Notes: generated from the sequence alone by a model not told the origin. Counted from the stretch's first letter, positions 53,109-61,722 are shown. The stretch: DNA of 64,000 bases from JAKOWB01 sp038363005 (GCA_038363005.1 JBBQBI010000001.1:310001-374000); one strand, 5' to 3'. A program made the numbers and translations.

Positions 53109-53136
53109 TTGACATTTCCAGAAACGGACGTATAAG
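53109..53136 (+). promoter_or_regulatory. Near-consensus sigma70 promoter of the thiolase-like operon
   Basis: TTGACA (53109-53114), a 16-bp spacer and TATAAG (53131-53136) give a near-consensus promoter in the 161-bp gap between the divergent crotonase and thiolase-like genes. The predicted transcript would start about 70 bp before the ATG at 53215. Confidence 0.6.
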
Positions 53137-53214
53137 TCAATAAACTGACGATGCAGTAAGTATTTTCAACACCCGCGTTCTGAGCGCACCGCGCAGGCGC
53201 CGCTGGGAGACTCG

Positions 53215-54387
53215 ATGACGGCTGATTGGCAGGCTCATATCGTCGGTGTCGGCGAAAGCGCCTATGCCAAGTGGGGCGGCATCGCGGACCGCAGTGAACT
53301 GCATCTGGCGCTCGACGCGGTGCGCGCCGCCGCCGCCGATGCTGGACTGGAGCCGGCAGAGATCGATGGCTTCGCCTCCTGGTCGAACGACGCCAACCTG
53401 CCGGCATTGATGCAACTGGGACTGGGTGGGCGCGCCCTGCGTCATGCCTCCATGGCCTGGGGTGGCGGCGGCGGTGGCATGATGGCGGCCGTCGCACAGG
53501 CGGCGGCGGCCGTGGAAACCGGCCGGGCCCAGGCCGTGGCGGTGTTCCGCGCACTCTGCCAGGGACAGAAGGGCCGGCTGGGGGCCGGCGGCAAGCGCGG
53601 CCCGGGGGCGAACTTCAGCCAACCCTTCGGCCTGCTGATCCCGGCGCAGCAGGCGGCACTGATGGCGCAGCGGCATTTCCATGACCACGGCACCGGGCCG
53701 GAGACGCTGGCGGAGATCGCCGTCACCTTCCGCGCCCACGCGCAGAGCAACCCGCGTGCCTTGATGCGCGGCCGGCCACTCGACCACGCCGCCTACTTCG
53801 CCGCGCGCTGGATATCCACGCCGCTGCGCCTGCTGGACTGCTGTCTGGAGAGCGACGCGGCGGCGGCGGTGATCGTCACCGGCCGCGAGCGAGCCCGCGA
53901 CCTGAAGGCGCCGGCGGTCCGCGTGCTGGCGGCGGCGAGCGGCGGGGGACCCGACTGGGGCATGGGCTTCCTGGGCGGGCACGCCATGCCGGCCAAGGTC
54001 TATGCCCATGGCAATGGCGAGCTGCTGGGTCGTGAGCTCTTTGCCGCCGCCGGCATCGACCCGGGCGACGTCGACGTGGCACAGCTCTACGACGCCTTCA
54101 CGCCCATGGTGATGCAGGCGCTGGGCGACTACGGCTTCGCCCCGCATGACGGTGTCGCCGAGTTCGTCGCCTCAGGCTCGCTACGGCTGGGCGGCAAGTT
54201 GCCGGCCAACACGGCCGGCGGCTCGCTCTCCGAAGCCTATGTCCACGGCGCCAACCTGCTGGTCGAGGCGGTGCGCCAGCTGCGTGGCGAGGCGGCCAAC
54301 CAAGTGGCCAACGCGAAGATCGCCTTTGTCGCCGCTGGCCCCGGCGTCGCGCCTACCAGCGCCGGTATCCTGGCGAGGGCGGCATGA
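53215..54387 (+). CDS. SCP2-type thiolase-like protein lacking the nucleophilic Cys
   Basis: The 390-residue protein has a thiolase fold of the lipid-transfer type, ending in GGSLSEAYVHGANLLVEAVRQLRG and VAAGPGVAPTSAGIL. At the position of the acyl-accepting Cys it has MAWGGGGGG (residues 80-88). Ltp2-like proteins that lack this Cys act as retro-aldolases together with a DUF35 protein, and the next gene encodes exactly that partner. It may cleave a beta-hydroxyacyl-CoA rather than carry out thiolysis. The stop overlaps the partner gene by 4 bp. Confidence 0.85.
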   Translation: MTADWQAHIVGVGESAYAKWGGIADRSELHLALDAVRAAAADAGLEPAEIDGFASWSNDANLPALMQLGLGGRALRHASMAWGGGGGGMMAAVAQAAAAVETGRAQAVAVFRALCQGQKGRLGAGGKRGPGANFSQPFGLLIPAQQAALMAQRHFHDHGTGPETLAEIAVTFRAHAQSNPRALMRGRPLDHAAYFAARWISTPLRLLDCCLESDAAAAVIVTGRERARDLKAPAVRVLAAASGGGPDWGMGFLGGHAMPAKVYAHGNGELLGRELFAAAGIDPGDVDVAQLYDAFTPMVMQALGDYGFAPHDGVAEFVASGSLRLGGKLPANTAGGSLSEAYVHGANLLVEAVRQLRGEAANQVANAKIAFVAAGPGVAPTSAGILARAA

Positions 54388-54836
54388 GCGCAGACCCCAG
54401 CCTGGCGCTACCGTTGCCGGAACCCGAGATCGACGACCAGGCCTTCTGGGCCGCGGCGGCCGAGCGCCGCCTGCTGTTCCAGCGCTGTGCTGTTTGTGGG
54501 CGCTGGCAGCACCCGCCGATGCCGCTCTGCGCCGCCTGCGGGTCGGAGCGCCTGGATTGGGTGGCGGCGCCGACGCGCGGTCGCATCTTCTCCTTCACCG
54601 TGACCCATGTCGCCGCGCGTCCGGCGCTGAAGGATCGGCTGCCCTACAACGTCGCCCTGGTCGCCTTCGCCGACTGCGGCGAGTTGCGGATCATCACCAA
54701 CATCGTCGAGGCCCGGCCAGACGAGCTGCGGATCGACGCCGACGTCGAGCTGGTCTGGGAGGCGCAGGGGCTGGGGATGTACCTGCCGCGCTTTCGCCTG
54801 GCCGCCGATGACGCAACCAAGGAGACGATGCCATGA
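54384..54836 (+). CDS. Zinc-ribbon OB-fold protein (DUF35), thiolase partner
   Basis: The 150-residue protein has a rubredoxin-like zinc ribbon (C35, C38, C49, C52; CAVC and CAAC) followed by an OB fold starting at RGRIFSFTVTHV. Such proteins bind thiolase-like enzymes and act as CoA-binding or structural subunits. It overlaps its partner gene by 4 bp and the following dehydrogenase gene by 4 bp, suggesting equal production. Confidence 0.9.
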   Translation: MSADPSLALPLPEPEIDDQAFWAAAAERRLLFQRCAVCGRWQHPPMPLCAACGSERLDWVAAPTRGRIFSFTVTHVAARPALKDRLPYNVALVAFADCGELRIITNIVEARPDELRIDADVELVWEAQGLGMYLPRFRLAADDATKETMP

Positions 54837-55819
54837 AGGCGCTGGTAATCGATCGCAAGGGCTCGCTCGACGAGCTGCGCTTCGCCGATATTGCGGAGCC
54901 GGTCGCGGCGGCCGGTGACCTGGTGATAGCGGTCAAGGCGGCGGGGGTGAACCCAGCTGACTGGAAGATCGTGCATATGGGCCATCCGGCCTGGGCCTCG
55001 CCCCAGGCCATGGGCCTGGACGCCGCCGGCGTGGTGACCGCCGTCGGTCCGGGGGTGGAGGGCTTCTCGCCTGGTGACCGGGTCTACTATCACGGCAGCT
55101 TCGCGACGCTGGGCGCCTATGCGGAGAAGGTCCGTGTCCCAGCGCTGGCGGTCTCGCACCTGCCGGAGGCCGTCAGCTTCACCGCCGCCGCCGCTGTCCC
55201 CACCGCGGGCTACACGGCCTACATGGTCGTCGTCGATCGCTTCCGGCTGGGGCCGGAGGATGTCGTGCTGGTCCATGCCGGCGCCGGTGGTGTCGGCGGC
55301 TTCGCCATCCAACTGGCCCGGCGGCTTGGCGCCCGTGTGCTGACGACCTGTTCGGCCGAGAACGCGGGGCATGTCCTGGCGCTGGGTGCCGAGGTGGCAA
55401 TCGACTACCGCGGCGAGGATGTCGGCGCGCGGGTGGCGGCGCTGACCGGCGGTCGCGGCGTCGATGCCATTCTCGATACCATCGGGCCCGCGGTCGGCGT
55501 CAAGGCCGTGCCGATGCTGGCCTTCCAGGGCCGCCTGGCCTGCGTGGCGCAGCTGCCGGACCTCGGTGCGCTGCAGCCGCTGCCACGGGGCATCCAGCTG
55601 TTCGATATCTCCCTGGGTGGGGCCTTTGCCGCGAAGGATCGGCGCGCACAGCGCCGCATGGCAGAGATCGGCGATGCCATGGCGCGCCTGCTGGCCGACG
55701 GTGAGATCGATCCGATGGTCGCCGAGATGTTGCCCTTCGAGCGCACGGTCGAGGCGCTGCGGCGCAGCCGCGAAGGGCATTTACGCGGCAAACTGGTAAT
55801 CACCATGGATCAGGGTTGA
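54833..55819 (+). CDS. Quinone oxidoreductase-like MDR family enzyme
   Basis: The 328-residue medium-chain reductase has GVNPADWKI near residue 40, the NADPH-binding HAGAGGVGGFAIQLARRLGA (about 147-166) and the C-terminal DGEIDPMVAEMLPFERTVEALRRSREGHLRGKLVI. The zinc-ligand residues of alcohol dehydrogenases are missing, so it belongs to the zinc-free quinone/enoyl reductase branch. It overlaps the DUF35 gene and is followed after 13 bp by the SDR gene. Confidence 0.87.
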   Translation: MKALVIDRKGSLDELRFADIAEPVAAAGDLVIAVKAAGVNPADWKIVHMGHPAWASPQAMGLDAAGVVTAVGPGVEGFSPGDRVYYHGSFATLGAYAEKVRVPALAVSHLPEAVSFTAAAAVPTAGYTAYMVVVDRFRLGPEDVVLVHAGAGGVGGFAIQLARRLGARVLTTCSAENAGHVLALGAEVAIDYRGEDVGARVAALTGGRGVDAILDTIGPAVGVKAVPMLAFQGRLACVAQLPDLGALQPLPRGIQLFDISLGGAFAAKDRRAQRRMAEIGDAMARLLADGEIDPMVAEMLPFERTVEALRRSREGHLRGKLVITMDQG

Positions 55820-55832
55820 GGAGCGACCTGCG

Positions 55833-56624
55833 ATGGATTCTCTGTTCGACCTTAAGGGCCGTGTCGCGCTGGTCACCGGCGCCGGGCAGGGTGTCGGCTT
55901 GGCCACGGCCCGCTGCCTGGCCGAGCACAATGCCGGCGCGATCATCGTCAACGATTTCCACCTGGAGCGGGCCGAGGCCGCGGCGGCGGAGATCGAGGCG
56001 CTGGGCGTGCGCGCGCTGGCGATCCAGGCCGACGTCGGCGCCCTGGCCGAGGTCGAGGCACAGGTCGCGCGCGCCGAGGCAGCCTTCGGTGCCATCGACA
56101 TCCTAGTGAACAATGCCGGCAACGCCGGACCCTTGGCCGGGGTGGCGGAGAACATGAAGCCCTTCTGGGAGACCCAGCCGGAGGAATGGAATCTCTGGCT
56201 GCACACCAATCTGCAGGGTGTCTTGGCCTGCGTTAGGGCCGTCATGCCCGGCATGATCAAGCGGCAGTATGGCCGTATCGTCACGGTGATCTCCGACGCC
56301 GGTCGGGTCGGCGAGCCACACCTGGCGGTCTATTCCGCCGCCAAGGGCGGCGCCGGTGCCTTCACGCGGGCCATCGCCAAGGCCGGCGCGCGCTATGGTA
56401 TCGCCGCCAACTGCATCTCGCTGGGGGCTATCACGACGCCAGCCATGGAGCAGCGCCTGGCCGATCCGGAACGGCGCAAGAAGGTGCTGAGCAACTATCT
56501 GATCCGCCGCTTCGGCACCGCGGCCGATGCCGCGGCGGCAATTCTCTACCTGGCATCCGACGCCGCCGGCTGGGTCACTGGCCAGACCCTTCCGGTCAAC
56601 GGCGGCTACGACTTCGCGGTCTGA
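55833..56624 (+). CDS. Short-chain dehydrogenase/reductase
   Basis: The 263-residue SDR has TGAGQGVGLA near residue 14 for the dinucleotide, DIL VNNAGNAG in the centre (LVNNAG), and the catalytic residues in VISDAGRVG and VYSAAKGG. It would oxidise a hydroxyacyl-CoA or similar alcohol. It lies in the operon between the MDR enzyme and the nitronate monooxygenase-type gene. Confidence 0.9.
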   Translation: MDSLFDLKGRVALVTGAGQGVGLATARCLAEHNAGAIIVNDFHLERAEAAAAEIEALGVRALAIQADVGALAEVEAQVARAEAAFGAIDILVNNAGNAGPLAGVAENMKPFWETQPEEWNLWLHTNLQGVLACVRAVMPGMIKRQYGRIVTVISDAGRVGEPHLAVYSAAKGGAGAFTRAIAKAGARYGIAANCISLGAITTPAMEQRLADPERRKKVLSNYLIRRFGTAADAAAAILYLASDAAGWVTGQTLPVNGGYDFAV

Positions 56625-56639
56625 AAGGTAGTTGCAAGC

Positions 56640-57635
56640 ATGCGCGATCCGGTGCTCTCCACCCGCATCACCGAATTCTTCGGCATCCGCCACCCGATCG
56701 TCTGTGGCGGCCTGCTCTGGCTCGGCGACGCGAACTACGCCGCTGGCGCGGTCAATGCCGGCGGCATGGGCTTCATCACCGCCTGGTCATTCCGCGACCC
56801 CGATGCCTTCCGCGAGGAGGTCCGCAAGTGCCGCCGCCTGACCGGCGGCAAACCCTTCGGCGTCAATATCTCAGTCTCGCGCCGGCCGGGCGTCAACGAG
56901 ATGCTGCGCCCGCATGTGCAGATTGCCATCGAAGAAGGCGTACCCTTTGTCGAGACCAGCGGATCCAGCCCGGCGCACCTGCTGGGTCCACTGCACGAGG
57001 CTGGCATCAAGGTGATCCACAAGGTGCCCTCGGTGCGCTACGCCCTGGCGGCGCAGCGCGAGGGTGTCGATGCCGTCGCGGTGGTCGGCGCCGAGTGCGG
57101 CGGCCATCCAGGTTACATGATGGTGGGGACCGTAGTGCAGGCGGCGCTGGCATCGCAGCAGATCACGCTGCCGCTGCTGATCGGTGGCGGCATCGGTACC
57201 GGACGCCAGGTGCTGGGCGTGCTGGCGATGGGCGCCGATGGCGCGGTGATGGGATCGCGTATGCTGGTGGCCGAGGAGTTGTGGTCGCACCCGGCCTACA
57301 AGCAGCGGGTCGCCGAGGGGTCGGGCGACGATGGCTGCGTGGTCATGTCCAGCTTCAAGCTGCATCACCGTGTCTTGCGCAATGCCGCCGCCGAGCAGGT
57401 GCTGGCGTTGGAGGCGGCCGGCGTGACCGACATCGAGCGCTACAGCGCGCTGATCTCCGGCGAGGAGGTGCGCAAGGCCTATGTCAGCGGTGACTTTTCC
57501 GGCGGCATGCTGGACTACGGCCAGTCGGTTTCCTTCGCCAACGAGATCAAGAGCATGGAGGCGATCTACGACGAGTTGATCGACGACCTTGTCGTCGCCC
57601 GCAAGCGGCTGGCTGCGATGACGAAGCTGGACTAG
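56640..57635 (+). CDS. Nitronate monooxygenase-type FMN enzyme
   Basis: The 331-residue TIM-barrel flavoprotein begins TRITEFFGIRHPIVCGGLLWLGDANYA and has VGAECGGHPGYMMVG and LLIGGGIGTGRQVLGVLAMGADGAVMGSRML, typical of the nitronate monooxygenase / 2-nitropropane dioxygenase family. Members in CoA-linked catabolic operons may instead be enoyl reductases. It is 15 bp after the SDR gene and 9 bp before the ligase gene. Confidence 0.86.
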   Translation: MRDPVLSTRITEFFGIRHPIVCGGLLWLGDANYAAGAVNAGGMGFITAWSFRDPDAFREEVRKCRRLTGGKPFGVNISVSRRPGVNEMLRPHVQIAIEEGVPFVETSGSSPAHLLGPLHEAGIKVIHKVPSVRYALAAQREGVDAVAVVGAECGGHPGYMMVGTVVQAALASQQITLPLLIGGGIGTGRQVLGVLAMGADGAVMGSRMLVAEELWSHPAYKQRVAEGSGDDGCVVMSSFKLHHRVLRNAAAEQVLALEAAGVTDIERYSALISGEEVRKAYVSGDFSGGMLDYGQSVSFANEIKSMEAIYDELIDDLVVARKRLAAMTKLD

Positions 57636-57644
57636 GAGGGCAAG

Positions 57645-59201
57645 ATGCGCGCCATCGACTTCTTCGATCGTTCGGCCGAGCACTTTCCAGAACGTCTCTG
57701 CGCCACCGACGAAGCTGGCGCGCGGTTAACCTATGCCGAGGCGCGGGCGACCTCACGCCTGCTGGCCGCCCGGCTGATCGCCGAGGGGCTGGCGGAGGAA
57801 GCCAAGGTCGGCGTGCTCTGTCCCAACGTCGCCGCGGCCCTGCCGACGATCCTCGGTGTCATTCGCTCCGGCTGCGCCTGGCTGCCGGTGAATGCGCGCA
57901 ACTCGCTGCGGGACAGCGTCGAGATCCTGAGCAACAACGACTGCGAATGGCTGCTATTCCACAGCGAGCTGCGCGATATCGCGGCCGCGCTTTTGCAGCA
58001 GGTGCCCAGCTTGCGCGGCGCCACCTGCATCGACGATGACTGTAACCTGGCGCCGTCGATGGCCGACTGGATCGCCGGTGCTGGTGAGCCGCCGGAGCGG
58101 GGCCTGGAACGCGACCACTGCTTCAAGCTGGCGCTGTCGGGCGGCACCACCGGCACGCCCAAGGGGGTGATGCACACCAACCTCAATGCCCAGGTGATGA
58201 TCGCAAGCCTGATGCTGGCCTTTCCGCAGCGCCTGCCACCGGTCTACCTCTGCCCGGCGCCGATCACCCATGCTGCCGGCAACCTGGCGCTCTGGACCCT
58301 GGCGGAAGGCGGCACCGTGGCGCTGATGCGGGTGGCTGACGCCGGCGCCATTCTGGCGGCCATCGAACGGCAGCGCGCGACGCTGCTCTTCGCCCCGCCG
58401 ACGGTGATCTACAACATGCTGGCGCACGCCGATCTGGCGCGGCACGACTACAGCAGCCTGCAGTATTTTCTCTACGGCGCCGCACCCATGTCGGCCGACA
58501 AGCTACGGCGTGCCATGCAGGTCTTCGGGCCGGTCATGGCGCAGATCTACAGCCAGGCCGAGGCCACCATGGCGCTGACCTTCCTACTGCCGGCCGATCA
58601 TGACGTGCTCGACGATCCGGCACGGATCGGACGCCTGCGTAGCGCCGGCCGCCCGGGTCCCCTGGTGCGGGTGGAAATCCAGGACGATGCCGGTCAGCCG
58701 GTGGCGAGCGGCGTGGTCGGCGAGCTGGCGGTGCGGGGCGACCTGATCTGCCGTGGCTATTACAAGCGGCCGGAGGAGACCGCTGCGATGCGCCGCAACG
58801 GCTGGCTGATGACGGGCGACCTGGGCTATCGCGATGACGAGGGCTTCATCTACCTGGTCGATCGCAAGCGCGACCTGATCATCACCGGTGGCTTCAACGT
58901 CTATCCCAACGAGGTTGAGCAGGCGATCTCGCAACTGGACGCCGTGCTCGACGTCGCTGTGGTCGGAGCGCCTGATGAGAAGTGGGGCGAAGCTGTGACT
59001 GCTTTCGTGGCGCTGAAGCCGGGCGCTAGCCTGACCCAGGAGAGTGTCATTGCCCACTGCAAGGCACAGCTCGGCAGCGTCAAGGCGCCCAAGGCTGTAC
59101 ACTTTCAGGAGAGTCTCCCGAAGAGTCCCAACGGCAAGGTGCTGAAGCGCGCCATCCGCGCAACGCTGTGGGAAGGCCGCCGCAGCGCCCTGACAGCCTA
59201 G
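57645..59201 (+). CDS. AMP-dependent acyl-CoA ligase
   Basis: The 518-residue protein contains the AMP-binding P-loop LSGGTTGTPKGVMH (about residues 163-176), the YSQAEATMALTF block, GDLGYRDDEGFIYLVDRKRDLIITGG (about 390-415) and the C-terminal Lys in PKSPNGKVLKR. It activates a carboxylic acid to its CoA thioester and is probably the entry step for the operon's pathway. It is the last gene of the thiolase-like operon. The 233-bp stretch after it contains no convincing gene. Confidence 0.92.
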   Translation: MRAIDFFDRSAEHFPERLCATDEAGARLTYAEARATSRLLAARLIAEGLAEEAKVGVLCPNVAAALPTILGVIRSGCAWLPVNARNSLRDSVEILSNNDCEWLLFHSELRDIAAALLQQVPSLRGATCIDDDCNLAPSMADWIAGAGEPPERGLERDHCFKLALSGGTTGTPKGVMHTNLNAQVMIASLMLAFPQRLPPVYLCPAPITHAAGNLALWTLAEGGTVALMRVADAGAILAAIERQRATLLFAPPTVIYNMLAHADLARHDYSSLQYFLYGAAPMSADKLRRAMQVFGPVMAQIYSQAEATMALTFLLPADHDVLDDPARIGRLRSAGRPGPLVRVEIQDDAGQPVASGVVGELAVRGDLICRGYYKRPEETAAMRRNGWLMTGDLGYRDDEGFIYLVDRKRDLIITGGFNVYPNEVEQAISQLDAVLDVAVVGAPDEKWGEAVTAFVALKPGASLTQESVIAHCKAQLGSVKAPKAVHFQESLPKSPNGKVLKRAIRATLWEGRRSALTA

Positions 59202-59423
59202 GCGTCAGCCAAGCGCGGGCGCGGCGAACGTCACTCCAACCAAAGCGCCGCGACGTCGGTGGTGATCAGCAGGTGCACCGCTCCCTTTCCGCCCAAGCGA
59301 AAAATATCAACAAAAGTGCCATGTCTTCGCTGGATGCCAACAGACCAGGGCGAACGCCACTGAACGTCGAACTGGGCAAAGTGCTTTAAAATATCACCTT
59401 CGCGGACGCTGACGAGCCGGGGC

Positions 59424-59450
59424 GAAGAGGGCGCTGGTGCTGCCGAGAGG
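59424..59450 (+). repeat. Right copy of 27-bp direct repeat within tRNA-Thr 3' end
   Basis: Identical to 40737-40763. It covers the 3' end of tRNA-Thr (59435-59450) plus 11 bases downstream of the CCA. This is the copy that keeps the tRNA whole. Confidence 0.9.
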
Positions 59451-59509
59451 AATCGAACCTCCGACCCCGTCCTTACCAAGGACGTGCTCTACCCCTGAGC
59501 TACGGCAGC
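59435..59509 (-). tRNA. tRNA-Thr (anticodon GGT)
   Basis: On the minus strand the 75 bases start GCTGCCG and end CGGCAGC-A-CCA, giving a 7-bp acceptor stem with encoded CCA. The anticodon arm is CGTCC-TTGGTAA-GGACG, so the anticodon is GGT (Thr, codons ACC/ACU). The D arm has AGCTCAGGGGTAGAGC and the T arm GGAGG-TTCGATT-CCTCT. The 3' end faces the putative island and forms its attachment site. Confidence 0.97.
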
Positions 59510-59648
59510 GACGCGCGCGCGGCCCGGACTTCCCGGCCGCCGAATGGGCCGGGACACTGCCACCGGCGCCGGGGAAAGGCAAGCCTTCAGGAGCTGCCGG
59601 CCGACAGCCGCCTTGACCATGCCTTGCCGCTGCCGGCAGCCTGCCTGA

Positions 59649-59837
59649 ATGACCGGCGACAAGCACCCCAAGCCAGCGGACGCGGCGTCCGCCCGGCGCG
59701 ACCGCCTGGCAGACGCCCTGCGGGAGAATCTGCGACGGCGCAAGACGCAGTCGCGGGCGCGGTCGGCCGAGGAGGCGGTGGCGACCGGCGAGGCCCTGCC
59801 GACAGGCAAGCCACGGTCGACGACGCGGAAGCCTTGA
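59649..59837 (+). CDS. Small basic protein upstream of murA
   Basis: The 62-residue product is rich in Arg, Ala and Lys (RRDRLADALRENLRRRKTQSRARS) with no signal or membrane segment. Short proteins of this kind, with a helix reading RLADALRENLRRRK, occur directly ahead of murA in related alphaproteobacteria, which supports it as a real gene. Function unknown. Confidence 0.6.
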   Translation: MTGDKHPKPADAASARRDRLADALRENLRRRKTQSRARSAEEAVATGEALPTGKPRSTTRKP

Positions 59838-59929
59838 GGGCATGCTGGCCGTGGTCTAGAACCCGCCGTCGGCGGCACGCCGGCGATGGGTAAAGCACGC
59901 AGCGATAGCAGGGGTTTGGCAGGGTGAGC

Positions 59930-61228
59930 ATGGACAGGATCAGGATCCGCGGCGGTCGGCAGCTCCAGGGTGAAATTCACGTCAGCGGGGCGAAGAATGC
60001 CGCCTTGCCGCTGATGGCCGCGTCGCTGCTGACCGACGACACCCTGACGCTGACCAACCTGCCGCACCTGGCCGACATCTCCACCCTGGCCAGCCTGCTG
60101 ACCCAACTGGGGGTCGAGCTGCACCTCAACGGTGCACCGGCCGATGGCTCGGGCGCCGCGGCCGCCGGGGGCCGCGTGCTGGAGATGCGGGCGCGGCAGA
60201 TCACCTCGACCCAGGCGCCCTATGACCTGGTGCGCAAGATGCGCGCCTCGGTCCTGGTGCTGGGGCCGCTGCTGGCACGCGAGGGCCACGCCGAGGTCTC
60301 GCTGCCTGGCGGCTGCGCCATCGGCACCCGGCCGGTCGACCTGCACCTCAAGGCGCTGGAGATGCTGGGCGCCGAGATCGAGCTGCGGGACGGCTACATC
60401 CACGCCCGCGCGCCGCAGGGCCTGCGCGGCGCCGAGATCGTCTTCGCCAAGGTCTCGGTCGGTGCCACCGAGAACCTGCTGATGACGGCCTGCCTGGCCA
60501 AGGGCACCACCCGCCTGCTGAACGCGGCGCGTGAGCCCGAGGTGGTCGACCTGGCCGAGTGCCTGGTGCGCATGGGCGCGCAGATCGAGGGCATCGGTAC
60601 CGACAGCCTGACGATCCACGGCGTGCCGCGGCTGCACGGTGCGCGCCACCCGGTGGTCGCCGACCGCATCGAGACCGGCACCTATGCCATGGCGGCCGGC
60701 ATCACCGATGGCTCGCTGGAGCTTATCGGTGCCCGGCTGTCGCACCTGCGCTCGGTCACCGACCTGCTGGAGCGGAGCGGGGTGGAGGTCAGCGAGACCA
60801 ACCGCGGCCTGCTCGCCCGGCGGGCCAATGGGCGGCTGCACGGCGTCGACGTGATGACCGAACCCTTTCCGGGCTTCCCCACCGACTTGCAGGCGCAGTA
60901 TATGGCCATGATGTCTACCGCCGAGGGCGCCTCGATGATCACCGAGACGATCTTCGAGAACCGCTTCATGCATGTGCCGGAGCTGACCCGCATGGGTGCC
61001 TCGATCAACGTCCATGGCTCCTCCGCGTTGGTGCGCGGGCGCGAGCGCCTGACTGGCGCGCCGGTCATGGCGACCGACCTGCGTGCCTCGGTCAGCCTGG
61101 TGCTGGCTGGTCTGGCGGCCGAGGGCGAGACCCTGGTCAGCCGCGTCTATCACCTGGATCGCGGCTACGAGCGGGTGGAGGAGAAACTGGCCGCCTGCGG
61201 CGCCGACATCGAGCGCATCCGGGAGTAG
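59930..61228 (+). CDS. murA: UDP-N-acetylglucosamine 1-carboxyvinyltransferase
   Basis: The 432-residue enzyme catalyses the first committed step of peptidoglycan synthesis, transferring enolpyruvate from PEP to UDP-GlcNAc. It has SGAKNAALPLMAASLL (K22, N23), the catalytic Cys129 in LPGGCAIGTRPVDLHL (the fosfomycin target in the family), and PGFPTDLQAQYMAMM near 310. AGGG lies 5 bp before the ATG at 59930; a GTG at 59924 is also in frame. It heads the block that ends with hisD and the UPF0262 gene. Confidence 0.97.
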   Translation: MDRIRIRGGRQLQGEIHVSGAKNAALPLMAASLLTDDTLTLTNLPHLADISTLASLLTQLGVELHLNGAPADGSGAAAAGGRVLEMRARQITSTQAPYDLVRKMRASVLVLGPLLAREGHAEVSLPGGCAIGTRPVDLHLKALEMLGAEIELRDGYIHARAPQGLRGAEIVFAKVSVGATENLLMTACLAKGTTRLLNAAREPEVVDLAECLVRMGAQIEGIGTDSLTIHGVPRLHGARHPVVADRIETGTYAMAAGITDGSLELIGARLSHLRSVTDLLERSGVEVSETNRGLLARRANGRLHGVDVMTEPFPGFPTDLQAQYMAMMSTAEGASMITETIFENRFMHVPELTRMGASINVHGSSALVRGRERLTGAPVMATDLRASVSLVLAGLAAEGETLVSRVYHLDRGYERVEEKLAACGADIERIRE

Positions 61229-61230
61229 CG

Positions 61231-61722
61231 ATGACGGCCAAGCAGGGCATCAGGCTGGTCGCCAAGGACGCCAAGGACCTGGAGGTTCTGGCGGCCTGCC
61301 TGCAGGACGCCGTCGTCACGCTGCGCGACATGACCTATCTGGCGAAGGAGAAGCGCTTCGTCTTCGTCGCCACGCGCTTCCGCTGGGAGCAGGAGCCCGA
61401 GGCCGCGCCACCGCTGGAGCCGGACGAAGACGCCAGTTTCACCCATGCCGGGCCGCTCTACAGCCGGGTCAACTGCGGCGTCGCCTTCGACAAGGTGACC
61501 GCGGTGCGCAGCCGGAACCTGGATCCGCAGCGCCGCGAACAGCTGTTGAACCTGCTGACCATCAAGGTGGATGGCGCGGCGATCCGTCTCATCTTTTCCG
61601 CCGGCGTGGAACTTCGCCTCGAGGCCGCCGCAGTGGTGGCCCTGCTCGAGGACCTTGGCGAGGCCTGGCCGACCCAGTGGCGGCCCAGCCACGCGCTGGA
61701 CGAGCCACCCCAGGCGGGTTAA
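61231..61722 (+). CDS. DUF2948 family protein
   Basis: The 163-residue protein begins GIRLVAKDAKDLEVLAACLQDAVVTLRDMTYLAKEKRFVFVATRFRWE, matching the DUF2948 family, which is confined largely to alphaproteobacteria and sits between murA and the his genes. Its function is unknown. It starts 2 bp after the murA stop. Confidence 0.9.
   Translation: MTAKQGIRLVAKDAKDLEVLAACLQDAVVTLRDMTYLAKEKRFVFVATRFRWEQEPEAAPPLEPDEDASFTHAGPLYSRVNCGVAFDKVTAVRSRNLDPQRREQLLNLLTIKVDGAAIRLIFSAGVELRLEAAAVVALLEDLGEAWPTQWRPSHALDEPPQAG

Larger units (their letters stand above)
40737..59450. mobile_element. Putative genomic island inserted at tRNA-Thr (about 18.7 kb)
   Basis: The direct repeats at 40737-40763 and 59424-59450 bound a block of purely catabolic and transport genes. 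The intact tRNA lies at the right end with its 3' end facing the block, and the left repeat is a truncated tRNA end: the geometry left by tyrosine-recombinase integration into a tRNA gene. No integrase, transposase or mobilisation gene is recognised inside, so the island must be fixed or have lost its mobility genes. A repeated use of the same target by other elements is an alternative. Confidence 0.6.

Noticed and set aside
53054..53554. N-terminal extension of the crotonase at 52244 up to 53554
   Set aside because: It would cross the divergent promoter and run antisense through the thiolase-like gene; the GTG at 53053 has a ribosome site and begins the family similarity.
59168..59389. Short plus-strand open frame after the CoA ligase
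   Set aside because: It overlaps the end of the ligase gene, lacks a ribosome site, and its product has no recognisable features.
59489..61153. Antisense open frame of 554 codons over murA
   Set aside because: murA is certain on the plus strand, and the antisense frame runs into the tRNA region with no start signal or domain.
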